Program-made: the position numbers and the translations under genes
Shown here: piece after piece, positions 1-5,785 of the stretch
How the letters are laid out: each line of letters starts with the position of its first letter
Position numbering within the stretch: the stretch's first letter is position 1
Notes under the pieces: model-generated
What the model was told of the DNA's origin: nothing
What the model saw: only the letters and a program-made list of their open reading frames with translations
The model's database searches: none
DNA from: Ilumatobacteraceae bacterium
Lineage (GTDB): Bacteria; Actinomycetota; Acidimicrobiia; Acidimicrobiales; Ilumatobacteraceae
Length of the DNA: 6,101 nt
Direction: 5' to 3'
Assembly: GCA_025456105.1 (NCBI GenBank)
Contig: JALOLG010000106.1
Location: 1-6,101, forward strand

Positions 1-833
1 TCGACAAGAAGGGGCGACCGAGCTCGACCAAGGTGCTCGACGGGCTCGCCCGCCTCCGCGCCCACGACGTCGACGTGAACGCGCTCTGCACCGTGAACGC
101 CGCCAACCAGCAGGCGCCGCTGGAGGTGTACCGGTACCTGCGCGACGACCTCGGGTTCCGTCACATCCAGTTCATCCCGATCGTCGAGCGCGACAACGAG
201 ACGGGCTTCCAGGAGGGCGACGCCGTCACCGCCCGCTCGGTCACCCCCGACGCATGGGGCACGTTCCTGATCGCGGTGTTCGACGAGTGGGTTCGCCGCG
301 ACGTGGGCGAGGTGTTCGTGCAGATGTTCGACGTCGCCCTCGGCAGCTGGCTCGGCCTGCCGTCGACCATGTGCATCTTCCGCGAGACGTGCGGGCAGGC
401 ACTGGTGATGGAGCACAACGGCGACGTGTACTCCTGCGACCACTACGTCGAACCCGCGCACCTGCTCGGCAACATCGCGCACACCCAGATGGTGGAGCTC
501 GTCACGTCGCCGCAGCAGCGTGCCTTCGGCCAGGCCAAGCTCGACACCCTGCCGGCCTACTGCCAGACGTGCGAGGTGCGCTTCGCCTGCCACGGCGAGT
601 GCCCGAAGAACCGCTTCATCCTCACACCCGACGGCGAACCCGGCCTCAACTACCTGTGCGCCGGCTACCGCCGGTTCTTCAACCACATCGACGGGCCGAT
701 GCGCCTCATGGCCGACCTGCTCCGTCAGGGCCGCTACGCCGACGAGATCATGGGCGTGTTCGCCGCGGCCGGCCGCAACGATCCCTGCCCCTGCGGCAGC
801 GGACGCAAGGCCAAGCACTGCCACCAGTCGTAG
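1..833 (+). CDS. Anaerobic sulfatase-maturating enzyme (radical SAM/SPASM), 5'-truncated, with SEC-C tail
   Basis: The window holds the last 276 residues, read from base 3; the N-terminal radical-SAM CxxxCxxC loop lies off the left edge. Enzymes of this family use S-adenosylmethionine to oxidise an active-site Cys or Ser of sulfatases to formylglycine in the cytoplasm. The visible part begins DKKGRPS and continues with the family stretch HIQFIPIVER. All eight cysteines of the two auxiliary 4Fe-4S clusters are present at visible residues 124, 130, 145, 187, 190, 196, 200 and 219. Their spacing closely matches the characterised Clostridium perfringens enzyme, and Asp146 sits at the position of its catalytic Asp277. 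Residues 258-274 add NDPCPCGSGRKAKHCH, a SEC-C zinc-binding motif (Cys262, Cys264, Cys273, His274). A GTG at 33 is internal to the conserved domain and is not the real start. No sulfatase is visible, so its substrate must be encoded elsewhere. Family assignment is firm; substrate type (Cys or Ser) cannot be told. Confidence 0.93.
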   Translation, partial: DKKGRPSSTKVLDGLARLRAHDVDVNALCTVNAANQQAPLEVYRYLRDDLGFRHIQFIPIVERDNETGFQEGDAVTARSVTPDAWGTFLIAVFDEWVRRDVGEVFVQMFDVALGSWLGLPSTMCIFRETCGQALVMEHNGDVYSCDHYVEPAHLLGNIAHTQMVELVTSPQQRAFGQAKLDTLPAYCQTCEVRFACHGECPKNRFILTPDGEPGLNYLCAGYRRFFNHIDGPMRLMADLLRQGRYADEIMGVFAAAGRNDPCPCGSGRKAKHCHQS

Positions 834-836
834 CCC

Positions 837-857
837 GTCGACGGAGCCCCCGTCGGC
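837..857 (+). terminator. Hairpin just after the anSME stop codon
   Basis: Starting 3 bp past the TAG stop, GTCGACGG pairs with CCGTCGGC across a 5-nt loop, giving 8 bp with one G:U pair. No T-run follows. The position directly after the gene fits a terminator or 3'-end stabiliser, as is common in high-GC genomes, but the stem is short and such stems occur by chance in GC-rich DNA. Confidence 0.4.
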
Positions 858-917
858 TGCCACCTCGTCATGCTCCGAGGATCCGCTCATGTGGCGGAGG
901 CGGGTGGACCGGGATCG

Positions 918-956
918 CCGTACGGTCGTCTCAACGAACACGAAGTCGTCGACGAC
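918..956 (+). promoter_or_regulatory. Weak promoter/operator candidate upstream of the DUF7144 gene
   Basis: The 170-bp gap after the anSME gene holds TACGGT at 921-926, which fits the actinobacterial TANNNT -10 pattern, and lies inside the 8-bp palindrome CCGTACGG (918-925). A 12-bp perfect palindrome, GTCGTCGACGAC, lies at 945-956, just downstream of where transcription would begin. No recognisable -35 box is present at 16-18 bp spacing. A promoter is expected somewhere in this gap because the hairpin at 837-857 separates the two units, but this particular assignment is weak; palindromes of this size arise by chance in a window this long. Confidence 0.22.
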
Positions 957-1003
957 GGCGCACGTCGCCATGCCGGCGGCTTCCCGACAGACAGGAGAGC
1001 GTG

Positions 1004-1399
1004 ATGAGCGAGCGCAGTTCGTGGGCCGTTGGCTACTCGGTGTTCGCCGCGACGATGTTGATGATGGTCGGGGCGTTCCACGCCATGGCCGGCCTCGTGG
1101 GGATCGTCGACGACGAGTTCTACGTGGTCACCCAGGAGTGGGTGTTCGAGCTCGACGTGACCACCTGGGGGTGGGTCCACCTGATCGGTGGCGTGCTGGT
1201 GGTGCTCGCCGGGCTCTCGATCCTCAAGGGTCACATGTACGGGCGGATCATCGGCACCATCGCCGCGGCGATCAGCATGCTGGTGAACTTCGCCTGGCTC
1301 CCGTACCAGCCGTGGTGGAGCATCTTGATGATCGCCCTGTCGGTCGCCGTCATCTGGGCGCTCACCGTCCACGGCCGCGACGTCGCCACGCCGGTGTGA
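1004..1399 (+). CDS. DUF7144-family four-helix membrane protein
   Basis: A 131-residue protein with four predicted membrane helices at about residues 11-34, 53-75, 79-99 and 103-122 and short polar ends. It matches, by recall of the family, the small actinobacterial membrane proteins called DUF7144. Typical features are FHAMAGLVGIVDDEFY (25-40), the TTWGWVHLIGG turn (53-63), LSILKG (71-76) and NFAWLPYQPWWSILMIA (95-111). The function of the family is not known, and nothing here reveals a substrate or catalytic residue. Start: AGGAGA at 993-998 lies 5 bp before ATG 1004; an in-frame GTG directly before it (1001) is a possible alternative that would add one residue. The stop is 27 bp from the start of the AI-2E-family gene, so the two are probably co-transcribed. 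Confidence 0.85.
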   Translation: MSERSSWAVGYSVFAATMLMMVGAFHAMAGLVGIVDDEFYVVTQEWVFELDVTTWGWVHLIGGVLVVLAGLSILKGHMYGRIIGTIAAAISMLVNFAWLPYQPWWSILMIALSVAVIWALTVHGRDVATPV

Positions 1400-1410
1400 C
1401 ACCGGTGTGA
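1391..1410 (+). repeat. Short direct and inverted repeat over the DUF7144 stop codon
   Basis: CCGGTGTGA occurs twice, at 1391-1399 (ending in the TGA stop) and 1402-1410, separated by CA. The same bases form an inverted repeat, CCGGTGT/ACACCGG (1391-1405), able to fold as a 5-bp stem with a 5-nt loop. The second copy repeats the last codons and stop out of frame, which suggests a small tandem duplication (11-bp unit). It lies inside the gap of a probable operon and is too weak to call a terminator. Confidence 0.5.
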
Positions 1411-1426
1411 GGCATCGGAGCGAGCG

Positions 1427-2545
1427 GTGACGGAGCCCGCCACCACCGTGGGGCGCGATCCGGCCCGTGACGCGGCTCGCGTCCTCCTGCAGGGTGGTCG
1501 CCTGGCGTGGGGGTTCGTCGGGCTGTGCCTCGCGGCGGCGATCGTGCTCAGCGCGCTCGCCGTCGCGAGCTCGGTGGTGCTGCCGCTGTTCCTGGCCGTG
1601 GTGCTGGCGATCCTGTTCCGGCCGCTCGTCCGCTGGCTCCAGCGGCGCCACCTCTCGGCGCCGCTGGCAGCGGGCGTGGTGGTCGTGTCGCTCGTGCTCG
1701 CATCGATCGCGTTCGTGTGGATGGTCGTGGTGACGATCATCCGCCAGGGCGACGAGGTGCTGGATCAGCTCGAGGCGGCGCTCGCCGAGCTGGGCATCGA
1801 CGAGTCGGCAGCCCAGAGCATCAGCGAGGGGGTCGAGGACCTCGAGCCGACGGTCAGCACCGGCGTGGTGGAGGCGGTCGTGGCGGGCGTCAGCGCGCTG
1901 AGCGGCTTCATCGCCGGGGTCGTGCTCGGCATCTTGATCCTGTACTACATGCTCAAGGAGGGCGGGGCGTTCCTCCGGGCGGCCGAGCACCGCATGCTCC
2001 CCGGTCGCGCCGACCAGCTCGGCTCCTTCGCGAGCGAGGCGGCCACCGTGATGCGTCGCTACTGGCTCGGGCGCACCATCGTGTCGGCGGTCGTGGCCAG
2101 CGTCGTGGCGCTGGCCGCGCTCGTGATGGGCCTGCCCATGGTCCTGACGCTGGCGGCGGTGACGTTCGTCGGCGGCTACATCCCGTACATCGGGGCGTTC
2201 ATCGGCGGGCTGCTGGCCGTCGTCGTGGCCATCGCAGAGGAGGGCATCGGCGCCGGGGTGGTGATGCTGCTCGTGGTGCTCGTCGCCAACCTCCTCGTCG
2301 AGAACATGGTCGACCCGCACGTCACCGGTCACACGCTGCGCATCCACCCGCTCGTCGTGCTCCTCGTGACGACGATCGGTGGTGTCCTCGGTGGCTTGGT
2401 CGGGTTGATGATGGCGGTGCCGATGACCGTCATCGGGGTGCGGGCGGTCCGGTACGTCCGCGCCGCGTTCGAGGTCGACGGACGGACCGTTCGCTCGGCG
2501 CTCACGGATCGCTTCGGCGATCGAGCCGAGCATCCCGGCGCCTGA
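1427..2545 (+). CDS. AI-2E family transporter (PerM/TqsA-type, formerly UPF0118)
   Basis: A 372-residue polytopic membrane protein of usual length for the family. Hydrophobic segments lie at about 28-63 (two helices), 78-105, 150-174, 213-235, 237-270 (two), 275-292 and 305-337 (two). Between helices 3 and 4 is a charged, probably coiled loop (108-145). The conserved core is recognisable: FVGGYIPYIGAFIGG (247-261), NLLVENMVDPHVTG (288-301) and RIHPLVVLLVTTIGGVLGG (305-323), then GLMMAVP (326-332). Known members include E. coli TqsA, linked to autoinducer-2 export, and others described as sodium/proton antiporters, so the substrate here is open and the family name should not be read as quorum-sensing function. 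Start is GTG 1427 with GGAG at 1417-1420, 6 bp upstream. It follows the DUF7144 gene by 27 bp and ends in a strong hairpin. Confidence 0.9.
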   Translation: MTEPATTVGRDPARDAARVLLQGGRLAWGFVGLCLAAAIVLSALAVASSVVLPLFLAVVLAILFRPLVRWLQRRHLSAPLAAGVVVVSLVLASIAFVWMVVVTIIRQGDEVLDQLEAALAELGIDESAAQSISEGVEDLEPTVSTGVVEAVVAGVSALSGFIAGVVLGILILYYMLKEGGAFLRAAEHRMLPGRADQLGSFASEAATVMRRYWLGRTIVSAVVASVVALAALVMGLPMVLTLAAVTFVGGYIPYIGAFIGGLLAVVVAIAEEGIGAGVVMLLVVLVANLLVENMVDPHVTGHTLRIHPLVVLLVTTIGGVLGGLVGLMMAVPMTVIGVRAVRYVRAAFEVDGRTVRSALTDRFGDRAEHPGA

Positions 2546-2565
2546 GCGACCGGCGTCGGATGCTC
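2528..2565 (+). terminator. Strong hairpin spanning the AI-2E-family gene stop codon
   Basis: GAGCATCC (2528-2535) pairs perfectly with GGATGCTC (2558-2565). Inside this, GGCGCC (2537-2542) pairs with GGCGTC (2552-2557) with one G:U. Together they give 14 pairs interrupted only by a bulged C at 2536, closed by a 9-nt loop that contains the TGA stop (2543-2545). No T-run follows. It sits between the end of one unit and the promoter-like box at 2582, as expected of a terminator without U-tract or a 3'-end stabilising structure. The pairing is read directly; the function is inferred. Confidence 0.6.
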
Positions 2566-2581
2566 CCGCGAGGTGCCGCAC

Positions 2582-2594
2582 TACGATCACCTCG
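2582..2594 (+). promoter_or_regulatory. -10 box with probable leaderless start for the LuxR-type regulator
   Basis: TACGAT at 2582-2587 is a full match to the actinobacterial TANNNT -10 consensus. It ends 7 bp before ATG 2595, so a transcript starting at the usual distance would begin at or next to the start codon. Consistent with that, there is no Shine-Dalgarno sequence at working distance; the nearest purine run (GAGG, 2570-2573) is 21 bp away. No clear -35 element is seen at 2558-2565, which is occupied by the hairpin arm. Confidence 0.5.
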
Positions 2595-4820
2595 ATGGCG
2601 GGAGTCGAGGGGACGAGCGTCTCGAGCAGCGAAGCGCGCTTCGCTCCGCCTCGGTCCGCTTCCGGGCTCGCACTGCGGTCGCAGGTGCTCGAGCGCCTGT
2701 CGGATCCGACGGTCCGGGTCGCCGTGATCACGGCCCCGGCGGGCTACGGCAAGACGTCGCACGCTGCTGCCTTCGCGGGCAGCGACCCGCGCCCGGTCGC
2801 CTGGATCGATGTCGAGCCGCAGCTCGACGACGCTCCCACCCTCCTCGTCGAGCTGGTCGACGCGCTCGCCTCGGTCACCGACTTCGATCCGACGGGATTC
2901 CCGGCCGCCGGCACGCCGTCGGTGGAGTACTCCACGACGGTGTCGATCGAGCTGGGGCGTGCCGTTCGCCGCTGCCGGGTGCCGTTCCTGCTCGTGATCG
3001 ACGACGTGCACCGACTGACCGACCACGCCGCGACTGACCTGATCACTGCCCTGATCGCGAACGTACCGGAGGGCTCGATGATGGTGCTGGTCGGTCGCTC
3101 GTGCCGGCTCGACGTCATCGCGCGTCTGCGCGTCGAGTCGACGGTGGTCGAGCTCGGTTCGGGGGATCTGGCGCTGGACGCCGACGGTGTCGCGCTCGTC
3201 CTCGCCGGCATGGGCGTCGACGCGAGCGCCGAGTACGCCGAGCAGCTGGTCGCGGCGACCGAGGGCTGGCCCGTCGGGGTCCGACTCGCCGGTCTCGCCT
3301 CGCTCGCCGACGAGCACCACGTGCTCGAACCGCCCGGCGTCAGCGGTCACGAGGCCAGCATCCTCGACTACGTCTCGTCGGAGTGGCTCTGGGGCCTCAG
3401 CGACGACGAGCGCGAGTTCCTCCTGCAGGTGAGCGTCCTCGACCGGTTGTCGGGGCCGCTGTGCGACGCCGTGCTGGGCCGGCACGACGCCGGCGACGTG
3501 CTCCACCGGCTGTGGAGCGAACGACTGCTCGTGATCCCGCTCGATCGCCGTGAGAGCGCCTACCGGATGCACGGGCTGCTCCAGGACGTCCTCGTCGCGC
3601 AGCTCGAGCGGGCCGACAGCGACGCGCTGCGGCAGGTCCACCGACGGGCGAGCGAGTGGTTCGAGGCGGAGGGCGACGCCGACCGTGCGATCCGGCACGC
3701 CCTCGCAGCGCACGACCTCGAGCGGGCCGAGCGACTGGTGGTCGAGCACACACCGACCGCGTACACGAACGGCCTCTACGCGACCATCCAGCGCTGGATC
3801 GAGGCGTTCCCGCGCGACCGGCTGCTGGGCAGCCCTGCGCTGTGCTTGAGCGCAGCGCTGGCCGCGCTCGGACTCGGCGATGCGTCAGCGCTGTCGGTGT
3901 GGCTGCGACTCGGCGAGGACGCGGCCGGCCCCGACCCCGACCCCGACTCGATGGCGTGGCTGTGCCTGCTCGAACTCCGGGCGACGATGAGCACCGGTCC
4001 GGTCCGGCCCGCGCTGGCGGACGCCGCCGCCGCGTACCGGGGACTCCCACCGGGCATCTGGCACGCGGCCGCCTGCCTCGCGTACGGGGCGTGGTCCTGG
4101 ACCGCGGGCGACCCCGACGCGAAGAGGATCCTCGCCGAGGGTGTCGAGGAGGCGAGGGTGCTCGGCGCCCCCGCGATGGAGGCCTACTGCTCCGCGATGC
4201 TCGGCATCATCGCCCACGCCGAGGGTGACCTCGCCGGGGCCACGGCGTGCGCGAGCCGGGCGCGGCGGGTCGCCGCCGACCACGGGTTGGAGCGCGCCCC
4301 CGGGATGGCGGTCGTCAGCGCTCTGTGCTCGCTCACCGCGGCGGCCGGGGGCGACTCACTGGGTGCCAGCGCCGACTGGCAGCTGGCACGTGCGCAGCTC
4401 GCTCTCCTGAAGGACCTGTCCGGGTGGGCCAACGTCCAGATCCGCGTCACGCTCGCCCACGCGAGCCTCCTGCTCGGGGACCGGATCGGAGCGGAGACCG
4501 TGCTGCGCGAGGCGCGCGACTTCCTCGCACGTCAGCCCGATGCCACGACGGCCATCGGCCAGGTCGACAAGCTCGACGAGCTCGTCCGTCACCTGCGGCG
4601 ACACACCGCCATCGGGTCGTCGGCGCTCACGACCGCCGAGCTCCGCGTGCTGCACTACCTCCCCACCAACCTGTCGCTCGCGGAGATCGGCACCCGGCTT
4701 TTCGTGTCCCGCTACACCGTCAAGACGCACTGCGAGTCGATCTACCGGAAGCTCAACGTGGGCTCGCGCTCCGAAGCCGTGGATGCCGCACGCAACGTGG
4801 GTCTGCTGAGCACGGCCTGA
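2595..4820 (+). CDS. LuxR-family regulator of the LAL/MalT type (STAND ATPase + C-terminal HTH)
   Basis: A 741-residue cytoplasmic signal-sensing transcription factor. In order: a short polar N-terminus (1-25); an ATPase domain with Walker A APAGYGKTS (47-55), Walker B FLLVIDDVH (131-139) and a sensor-like strand ending in Arg168 (VLVGRS); a winged-helix-like part ending in YRMHGLLQDVLVAQLER (323-339); a helical TPR-like region of about 340-660, rich in Ala and Leu, expected to bind the signal; and a LuxR HTH at about 676-738, with LTTAELRVL, the helix pair SLAEIGTRLFVSRYTVKTH (694-712) and IYRKLNVGSRSEAV. MalT-like proteins bind ATP and an inducer, oligomerise and activate transcription. It is shorter than MalT (about 900 residues), mostly in the helical sensor region, and has no receiver domain. 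ATG 2595 is the only sensible start in frame near the conserved region, and it appears to be leaderless. The ligand and target genes are unknown; neighbouring membrane-protein operons are candidates only by proximity. Confidence 0.93.
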   Translation: MAGVEGTSVSSSEARFAPPRSASGLALRSQVLERLSDPTVRVAVITAPAGYGKTSHAAAFAGSDPRPVAWIDVEPQLDDAPTLLVELVDALASVTDFDPTGFPAAGTPSVEYSTTVSIELGRAVRRCRVPFLLVIDDVHRLTDHAATDLITALIANVPEGSMMVLVGRSCRLDVIARLRVESTVVELGSGDLALDADGVALVLAGMGVDASAEYAEQLVAATEGWPVGVRLAGLASLADEHHVLEPPGVSGHEASILDYVSSEWLWGLSDDEREFLLQVSVLDRLSGPLCDAVLGRHDAGDVLHRLWSERLLVIPLDRRESAYRMHGLLQDVLVAQLERADSDALRQVHRRASEWFEAEGDADRAIRHALAAHDLERAERLVVEHTPTAYTNGLYATIQRWIEAFPRDRLLGSPALCLSAALAALGLGDASALSVWLRLGEDAAGPDPDPDSMAWLCLLELRATMSTGPVRPALADAAAAYRGLPPGIWHAAACLAYGAWSWTAGDPDAKRILAEGVEEARVLGAPAMEAYCSAMLGIIAHAEGDLAGATACASRARRVAADHGLERAPGMAVVSALCSLTAAAGGDSLGASADWQLARAQLALLKDLSGWANVQIRVTLAHASLLLGDRIGAETVLREARDFLARQPDATTAIGQVDKLDELVRHLRRHTAIGSSALTTAELRVLHYLPTNLSLAEIGTRLFVSRYTVKTHCESIYRKLNVGSRSEAVDAARNVGLLSTA

Positions 4821-4839
4821 GGCGCGACGCGTCAGGCCG
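4813..4839. terminator. Bidirectional hairpin holding both convergent stop codons
   Basis: CGGCCTGA (4813-4820) and TCAGGCCG (4832-4839) are perfect inverse complements around an 11-bp centre. The left arm ends in the TGA of the regulator and the right arm begins with the stop (TCA on the plus strand) of the DUF389 gene. The centre can add three pairs (CGC 4823-4825 with GCG 4829-4831), leaving GG bulged. No T-run lies on either side. The location between converging genes supports a shared terminator working in both directions. Confidence 0.6.
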
Positions 4840-5770
4840 CCGCCGACCCTCGGAGCGGCTCGGTGCCGACGGCCCGGTGCCGCCCGCGCGCCCGCCGTTG
4901 CGCCATGAGGGTGATCGTGCTGGCCAGGAGGAGCATGACGACGTTGGCGAGCAGCACGCCGAGCGCGCCCCACATCGGGTCGTCGCGACCCATCGCGATC
5001 GCCGCTCCGACGTAGGACGCCGCAGGGATCGTCGTCACTGAGATGGCCACCCCGACCGCAGCGCCGCTCGGGCGCTCGAACGCCAGCATCCCGGCGGCAC
5101 CCGCGACCGCTGCCACGATCAGGCTCCCGGGTCCGATCTCGGTGAGCGCCTCGCCCATGATGGTGTCGGCGAGTCGGAGGTCGTCGGGCACCCGCCCGAA
5201 CAACCGGAGGAGCACCGTCGCGGCGAACGCCCCGGCGGCTCCGGTCGCGAGCCCGATCATGAGGGCGCGGACGGCGCGGAGGGCGAGCTGCCAGCGGCGC
5301 TCGACGATCCCGATCGCGCTCGCCGAGATCGGCAGCAGATCGGGGCTGATCGCCATGGCGCCGACCAGCAGCACCGCCGACCCCGTGAGCACCCCGATGC
5401 CGGCGATGATGCCGGCGGCGGCCATGAACAGCAGGTACGGCGAGGTGGTCTTGGCGTTCTCGTTCGCACGGCCGACGATCTCGGCCCACACCTGGATGTC
5501 TGACTCCTCCGACCTGGTGTGGCGGTGCCAGCCGAGCGGCTGGATGCCCGGCACGCGCCACAGCGTCAGGTCGTCGGACGCGATGCCCAGGTCGGCCAGC
5601 CGCTCGATCGCGGCGTCGGCGCTCGCGGCATCGACCTCGGCCGACAGCGTGACGAGTCCGTCCGTGGTCGTGGGACCGGTCGTGACGTGACGGACTCCCG
5701 GGTGCGCGGCCAGGGTCGCAGCGACGTCGCCGACGAGCTCGGGTGGGACGAACGAGTCCAGGCGCAGCAT
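4832..5770 (-). CDS. DUF389 domain membrane protein
   Basis: A 312-residue protein of the DUF389 family. The first 110 or so residues form a soluble domain, beginning MLRLDSFVPPE with alternating short strands and helices and an ACT-like appearance. WAEIVGRANENAKTTSPYL (95-113) leads into the membrane part. About six helices follow, near 113-130, 131-150, 163-190, 214-231, 236-260 and 266-290. The family signature is clear in LVGAMAISPDLLPISASAIG (135-154), the charged turn ERRW (157-160) and the ISVTTIPAASYVGAAI run (243-258). The C-terminus (291-312) is basic and then Ala-rich. No biochemical function is established for this family that I could apply here. Start ATG at 5770 has GGAGGAG six bases upstream. 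It lies 15 bp after the stop of another membrane-protein gene on the same strand, so the two are probably one operon, and it converges on the LuxR-type regulator with 11 bp between stops. Confidence 0.9.
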   Translation of the reverse strand: MLRLDSFVPPELVGDVAATLAAHPGVRHVTTGPTTTDGLVTLSAEVDAASADAAIERLADLGIASDDLTLWRVPGIQPLGWHRHTRSEESDIQVWAEIVGRANENAKTTSPYLLFMAAAGIIAGIGVLTGSAVLLVGAMAISPDLLPISASAIGIVERRWQLALRAVRALMIGLATGAAGAFAATVLLRLFGRVPDDLRLADTIMGEALTEIGPGSLIVAAVAGAAGMLAFERPSGAAVGVAISVTTIPAASYVGAAIAMGRDDPMWGALGVLLANVVMLLLASTITLMAQRRARGRHRAVGTEPLRGSAAA

Positions 5771-5776
5771 CGGTCA

Positions 5777-5783
5777 CTCCTCC
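5777..5783 (-). promoter_or_regulatory. Strong ribosome binding site of the DUF389 gene
   Basis: On the minus strand GGAGGAG stands 6 bases before the ATG at 5770 and only 2 bases after the TGA stop of the upstream gene. It fixes the DUF389 start and allows ribosomes ending the upstream gene to begin again here. Confidence 0.8.
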
Positions 5784-5785
5784 GC

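Noticed and set aside
33..35. GTG at 33 as the start of the sulfatase-maturating enzyme.
   Set aside because: The frame is open to the left edge and the residues before it (DKKGRPS) belong to the conserved part of the family, so the gene is truncated by the window, not short.
870..1004. A 44-codon frame in the gap before the DUF7144 gene whose TGA overlaps the ATG by one base, as in coupled translation.
   Set aside because: It lacks a Shine-Dalgarno sequence, uses rare codons (AGA, AGG, CGA, several GGA) and has about 63% G/C at third positions by my count, clearly below the neighbouring genes. No recognisable protein features were seen.
1427..2545. Reading the AI-2E-family gene next to a LuxR-type regulator as a quorum-sensing locus.
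   Set aside because: The family name covers transporters with different substrates, the regulator is MalT-like with an ATPase domain and lacks an acyl-homoserine-lactone binding domain, and no LuxS or LuxI homologue is present.
887..2731. A 614-codon open frame on the minus strand antisense to the DUF7144 and AI-2E-family genes.
   Set aside because: Its product is dominated by Arg, His, Asp and Gln with no hydrophobic core or motif, which is the usual antisense shadow of membrane-protein genes in GC-rich DNA. It runs through two well-supported genes and a hairpin.
2502..3749. A 415-codon minus-strand open frame opposite the regulator gene.
   Set aside because: Composition is low in hydrophobic order and rich in Arg/Asp/Glu/His; no domain is recognisable, and the opposite strand encodes a clear ATPase-LuxR protein over the same bases.
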